DNA of 64,000 bases from positions 1 to 64,000 of the forward strand of contig JAUNJF010000001.1 of the NCBI GenBank assembly GCA_030533405.1, in the 5' to 3' direction. Below, one piece after another: positions 63,829-64,000 of this stretch (the first letter of the stretch is position 1; each line of letters begins with the position of its first letter). The notes beneath the pieces are model-generated. The model saw nothing but the letters and a program-made list of their open reading frames with translations. It searched no databases and had not been told where the DNA came from. The position numbers were made by a program, and so were the translations under genes. The DNA comes from Eubacteriales bacterium (GTDB taxonomy: Bacteria; Bacillota; Clostridia; Lachnospirales; Lachnospiraceae).

Positions 63829-64000
63829 ACGTCTTTATTGTGTCGTAGAGTTATTTGCTGTTTTGATTGGCCTGTTTTATTTTTACGATCAAAGCTTTCG
63901 TTTAAACATCAAAAATATTGTGTTGCTGTCGTTAGATGTGATTTTGATTAGTCTCATTAACACATTACACTTTCCTCAAACATATACATTTGTTCTTTAT
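63821..64000 (+). CDS. Membrane protein, probable GHKL sensor kinase (partial)
   Basis: The frame starts at ATG 63821 and runs off the window after 60 residues. It has two hydrophobic helices (CVVELFAVLIGLFYFY and IVLLSLDVILISLIN), which fits the N-terminal sensor domain of an AgrC-like kinase, the usual partner of a LytTR regulator. The catalytic part lies outside, so this is an inference. Confidence 0.6.
   Translation, partial: MIERLYCVVELFAVLIGLFYFYDQSFRLNIKNIVLLSLDVILISLINTLHFPQTYTFVLY

Overview
The window is chromosomal DNA from a low-GC, spore-forming Firmicute. Gene content points to the class Clostridia, most likely family Lachnospiraceae: DUF3881 and DUF4446 genes sit next to parB, spmA-spmB is present, and there is a Clostridia-type Tad pilus locus. 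I saw no rRNA, CRISPR array, insertion sequence or prophage. The species cannot be named from the sequence alone.

Origin region (1-14.9 kb). oriC lies between dnaA and rpmH, with three consensus DnaA boxes and an AT-rich stretch; another perfect box lies between dnaA and dnaN. Leftward: dnaA, dnaN, an S4-domain gene, recF, gyrB. Rightward: rpmH, rnpA, yidD, yidC, jag, mnmE, mnmG, a GNAT gene, rsmG. This is the classical Firmicutes origin order.

Segregation and housekeeping on the other strand (14.9-26.3 kb). An exonuclease, tRNA-Arg(CCU), DUF3881, DUF4446, parB, parA, pyrC, argS, a soluble GHKL sensor-like protein and a D,D-carboxypeptidase all read leftward. Three perfect parS sites sit around the parB-parA gap. 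That gap also holds a probable structured RNA on the minus strand.

Mixed region (26.5-37.2 kb). trmB, a CbxX/CfxQ-type AAA ATPase, an ECF sigma/anti-sigma pair, a secreted protein, a eukaryotic-type HisA, a YfhO membrane protein and a hybrid histidine kinase.

Tad locus (37.4-46.6 kb). Prepilin peptidase, TadZ-like, TadA, TadB, TadC, Flp pilin, three pseudopilin-like or envelope proteins (one with a duplicated Cys motif) and a DUF6382/FHA membrane protein, apparently one operon.

Accessory and housekeeping (46.6-57.9 kb). Two genes, a 73-residue ORF and a divergently placed capA, carry near-identical two-hairpin leaders; this is the most unusual signal in the window. Then come asparaginase, a flavodoxin/SCP2 fusion, dnaX-ybaB-recR, a phosphofructokinase with altered active-site residues, a small gene whose ribosome binding site is buried in a perfect hairpin, and a large exported protein.

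Right end (57.9-64 kb). An XRE regulator, spmA-spmB, a decayed XRE gene, an AAA-ATPase/PDDEXK gene, and an XRE / LytTR regulator / membrane-protein set that runs off the edge.

Palindromic repeats sharing GCGAAACTC/GAGTTTCGC ends are scattered through the intergenic spaces. All assignments come from reading the sequence and recalling family motifs; no database search was run.
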